From: Mycobacteroides franklinii
GTDB taxonomy: Bacteria > Actinomycetota > Actinomycetes > Mycobacteriales > Mycobacteriaceae
Length of the DNA stretch: 64,000 nucleotides
Assembly (NCBI RefSeq): GCF_002013895.1
Contig: NZ_MAFQ01000006.1
Span: 186,001-250,000 of the forward strand
Reading direction: 5' to 3'
In this document: piece after piece, positions 62,980 to 64,000 of the stretch
Position numbering within the stretch: the stretch's first letter is position 1
How the letters are laid out: the number at the start of each line of letters is the position of its first letter
The notes under the pieces: model-generated
What the model saw: only the letters and a program-made list of their open reading frames with translations
Told to the model about the DNA's origin: nothing
Database searches by the model: none
Program-made: the position numbers and the translations under genes

Positions 62980-63435
62980 GTGGCCGACCAAAACGCCGAT
63001 TCTCTATGCGCTCCGTACACGATCGAGTTCGGATTCGAACGGACCGTCGGCCCCAAGATCGGCGCCTTCCTCGGGGGCCTGCGCGACGGTCGGCTGTTCG
63101 GAGTGCGCACCGCCAGTGGCCAGGTGTTGTGCCCGGCACTTGAATTCGATCCGGCGGACGGCAGCGCCACCGGCGACCTTGTCGAGCTTGAACCCAAGGG
63201 TGTTGTTCTGCAATGGACTTGGGTGCCACCGCGGCCAGCAGATGAGCTGGAGACCAGTTTCGCGTGGGCACTCATCCGCATCAAGGGAACCGCCAACTCG
63301 ATGTTCCACGCGGTCGACGTGGGCGGGAATCCCGCGGCGATGAAGACAGGGTTGACGGTCGCCCCGCGCTGGCGCCCCGACCGCGTCGGCGCCATCACCG
63401 ACATTGTCTGCTTTCAACCGGCGGGTGGGCAGTGA
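62980..63435 (+). CDS. DUF35 OB-fold protein without zinc-ribbon cysteines
   Basis: This 151-residue protein has the DUF35 OB-fold pattern (GLRDGRLFGVRTASGQVLCP, then ELEPKGVVLQWTWV). A zinc ribbon is not evident since the usual cysteine pairs are missing. DUF35 proteins partner thiolase-like enzymes in lipid degradation. The next gene overlaps by 4 bases, and a thiolase follows. A TTG start at 62944 is in frame; GTG 62980 has GGGAGGG immediately upstream and is preferred. Confidence 0.8.
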   Translation: MADQNADSLCAPYTIEFGFERTVGPKIGAFLGGLRDGRLFGVRTASGQVLCPALEFDPADGSATGDLVELEPKGVVLQWTWVPPRPADELETSFAWALIRIKGTANSMFHAVDVGGNPAAMKTGLTVAPRWRPDRVGAITDIVCFQPAGGQ

Positions 63436-63908
63436 CTGCCTTACCCGAGCCGGTCTCCTCGATTGCCAGTCCGTTTCACATGGACTACACATATGTCGCG
63501 GGCGCGGGCCGCTCGGTGTTCCTGCGTGGATTGGCCCAGCGACTTCTGCTGGCACGCCGGTGCCCGGGATGTGAGCGCACGTATTGTCCTGCGCCGCAAT
63601 TCTGTTCGCGATGTCTCACCGAGCTGGGTGACCCGTACCCGCTCGCCGGTACCGGCACAGTGGAGACGTTCTGCATTGTCAGCTTCCCTTTCCCGGGACA
63701 GGTGTTCACGCCTCCCTATGCGGTGGCGCATATCCAGTTGCACGGCGCCGATACCAGGCTCATGCACATGATCGGCGATACCGAGCCAGACCGGGTTCAC
63801 ATGGGGATGACCGTCGAACCGGTCTGGGTGGCCGAGGAGGATCTTGCCGCCACCATGCAGAGCATCCGCTACTTCCGCCCGTCATCGAACGAGGCAGCCC
63901 ATGCGTGA
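63432..63908 (+). CDS. DUF35 zinc-ribbon OB-fold protein
   Basis: This 158-residue protein has a rubredoxin-like zinc ribbon CPGCERTYCP...CSRC (residues about 39-57; four or five cysteines) and an OB fold ending in VHMGMTVEPVWV. It is the usual acyl-CoA-binding partner of the thiolase that follows, as in ChsH-Ltp systems that cleave sterol side chains. GTGA overlap with the first DUF35 gene suggests a heterodimer. GTG 63432. Confidence 0.85.
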   Translation: MTALPEPVSSIASPFHMDYTYVAGAGRSVFLRGLAQRLLLARRCPGCERTYCPAPQFCSRCLTELGDPYPLAGTGTVETFCIVSFPFPGQVFTPPYAVAHIQLHGADTRLMHMIGDTEPDRVHMGMTVEPVWVAEEDLAATMQSIRYFRPSSNEAAHA

Positions 63909-64000
63909 CGTAGCCGTGGTGTCCTTTGCCCAATCACACTGCACCACCGCCAATCTTCACGACGATATGGCCGAGATACTGCTCCCTGTCGTCCGCGAGG
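63901..64000 (+). CDS. Thiolase/lipid-transfer protein, N-terminal end only
   Basis: Starting at ATG 63901 (overlapping the previous stop by 8 bases), 33 residues MRDVAVVSFAQSHCTTANLH and onward are open to the window edge. The VSFAQSHCT opening is typical of the SCP-x/Ltp-type thiolase family, including aldolases that pair with DUF35 proteins. The remainder is outside the window. Confidence 0.75.
   Translation, partial: MRDVAVVSFAQSHCTTANLHDDMAEILLPVVRE

Overview
The window is high-GC actinobacterial DNA and almost certainly comes from a rapidly growing mycobacterium. Its backbone follows, from memory, the M. tuberculosis order Rv0889c to Rv0855: citA, a VOC protein, fprB, an AurF-like oxygenase, serC, sepH, DUF2537, a TrmH methyltransferase, MarR, DUF2530, DUF3027, an MFS protein, DUF2771, cspB, moaA2/moaD2, rpfA, moaE2/mog/moaC2, a helicase-associated protein, an XPB helicase, fadB, fadA, dapC and a CoA-racemase. 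Mycobacterium-specific envelope genes (Gap/Sap-like, LpqH-like, MmpL, PapA, FAAL-type FadD) fit the Mycobacteroides abscessus/chelonae group best. That species call is inference.

Left part (1-26 kb): the 3' end of a fatty-acyl-AMP ligase and a Gap-like membrane protein, then pdxH/citA, an aurF-fprB redox pair and serC. A block of about 9 kb (7.4-16.3 kb) separates serC from sepH, which adjoin in M. tuberculosis. It holds two glycosyltransferases, a hydrolase, a PaaX-like regulator with a saccharopine dehydrogenase-like enzyme, two DUF202 proteins and two 19-kDa-antigen-like lipoproteins. The conserved sepH-to-cspB segment follows, with an MFS exporter placed between the MarR gene and trmH.

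Middle part (25-38 kb): molybdenum-cofactor genes in two groups (moaA-moaD; small ORF-moaC-mog-moaE). Between them lies rpfA, preceded by a recognisable ydaO-type (c-di-AMP) riboswitch and a possible Crp site, then a tandem pair of methyltransferases and a secretory lipase. Next come an XPB helicase and its helicase-associated neighbour.

Accessory part (38-49 kb): a TetR-controlled divergent unit with a rifampicin-monooxygenase-like flavoenzyme and an F420/LLM oxidoreductase, then a compact envelope-lipid operon: PapA acyltransferase, SxxK (beta-lactamase-fold) hydrolase, WS/DGAT-like acyltransferase and MmpL exporter. No polyketide synthase or acyl-AMP ligase lies beside them.

Right part (49.7-64 kb): the beta-oxidation genes fadB/fadA, a pair of four-cysteine secreted proteins, dapC, an HSL-type esterase and a CaiB/racemase gene. 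An identical palindrome stands before fadA and before the racemase gene, suggesting a shared repressor. Then comes a tightly overlapping four-gene operon of exported or membrane proteins of no recognised family. It includes two paralogous ectodomain proteins and a four-helix protein built from an internal duplication, and it is the best candidate here for an undescribed envelope system. The window closes with a siderophore-binding-type lipoprotein, two DUF35 OB-fold proteins and the start of a thiolase.
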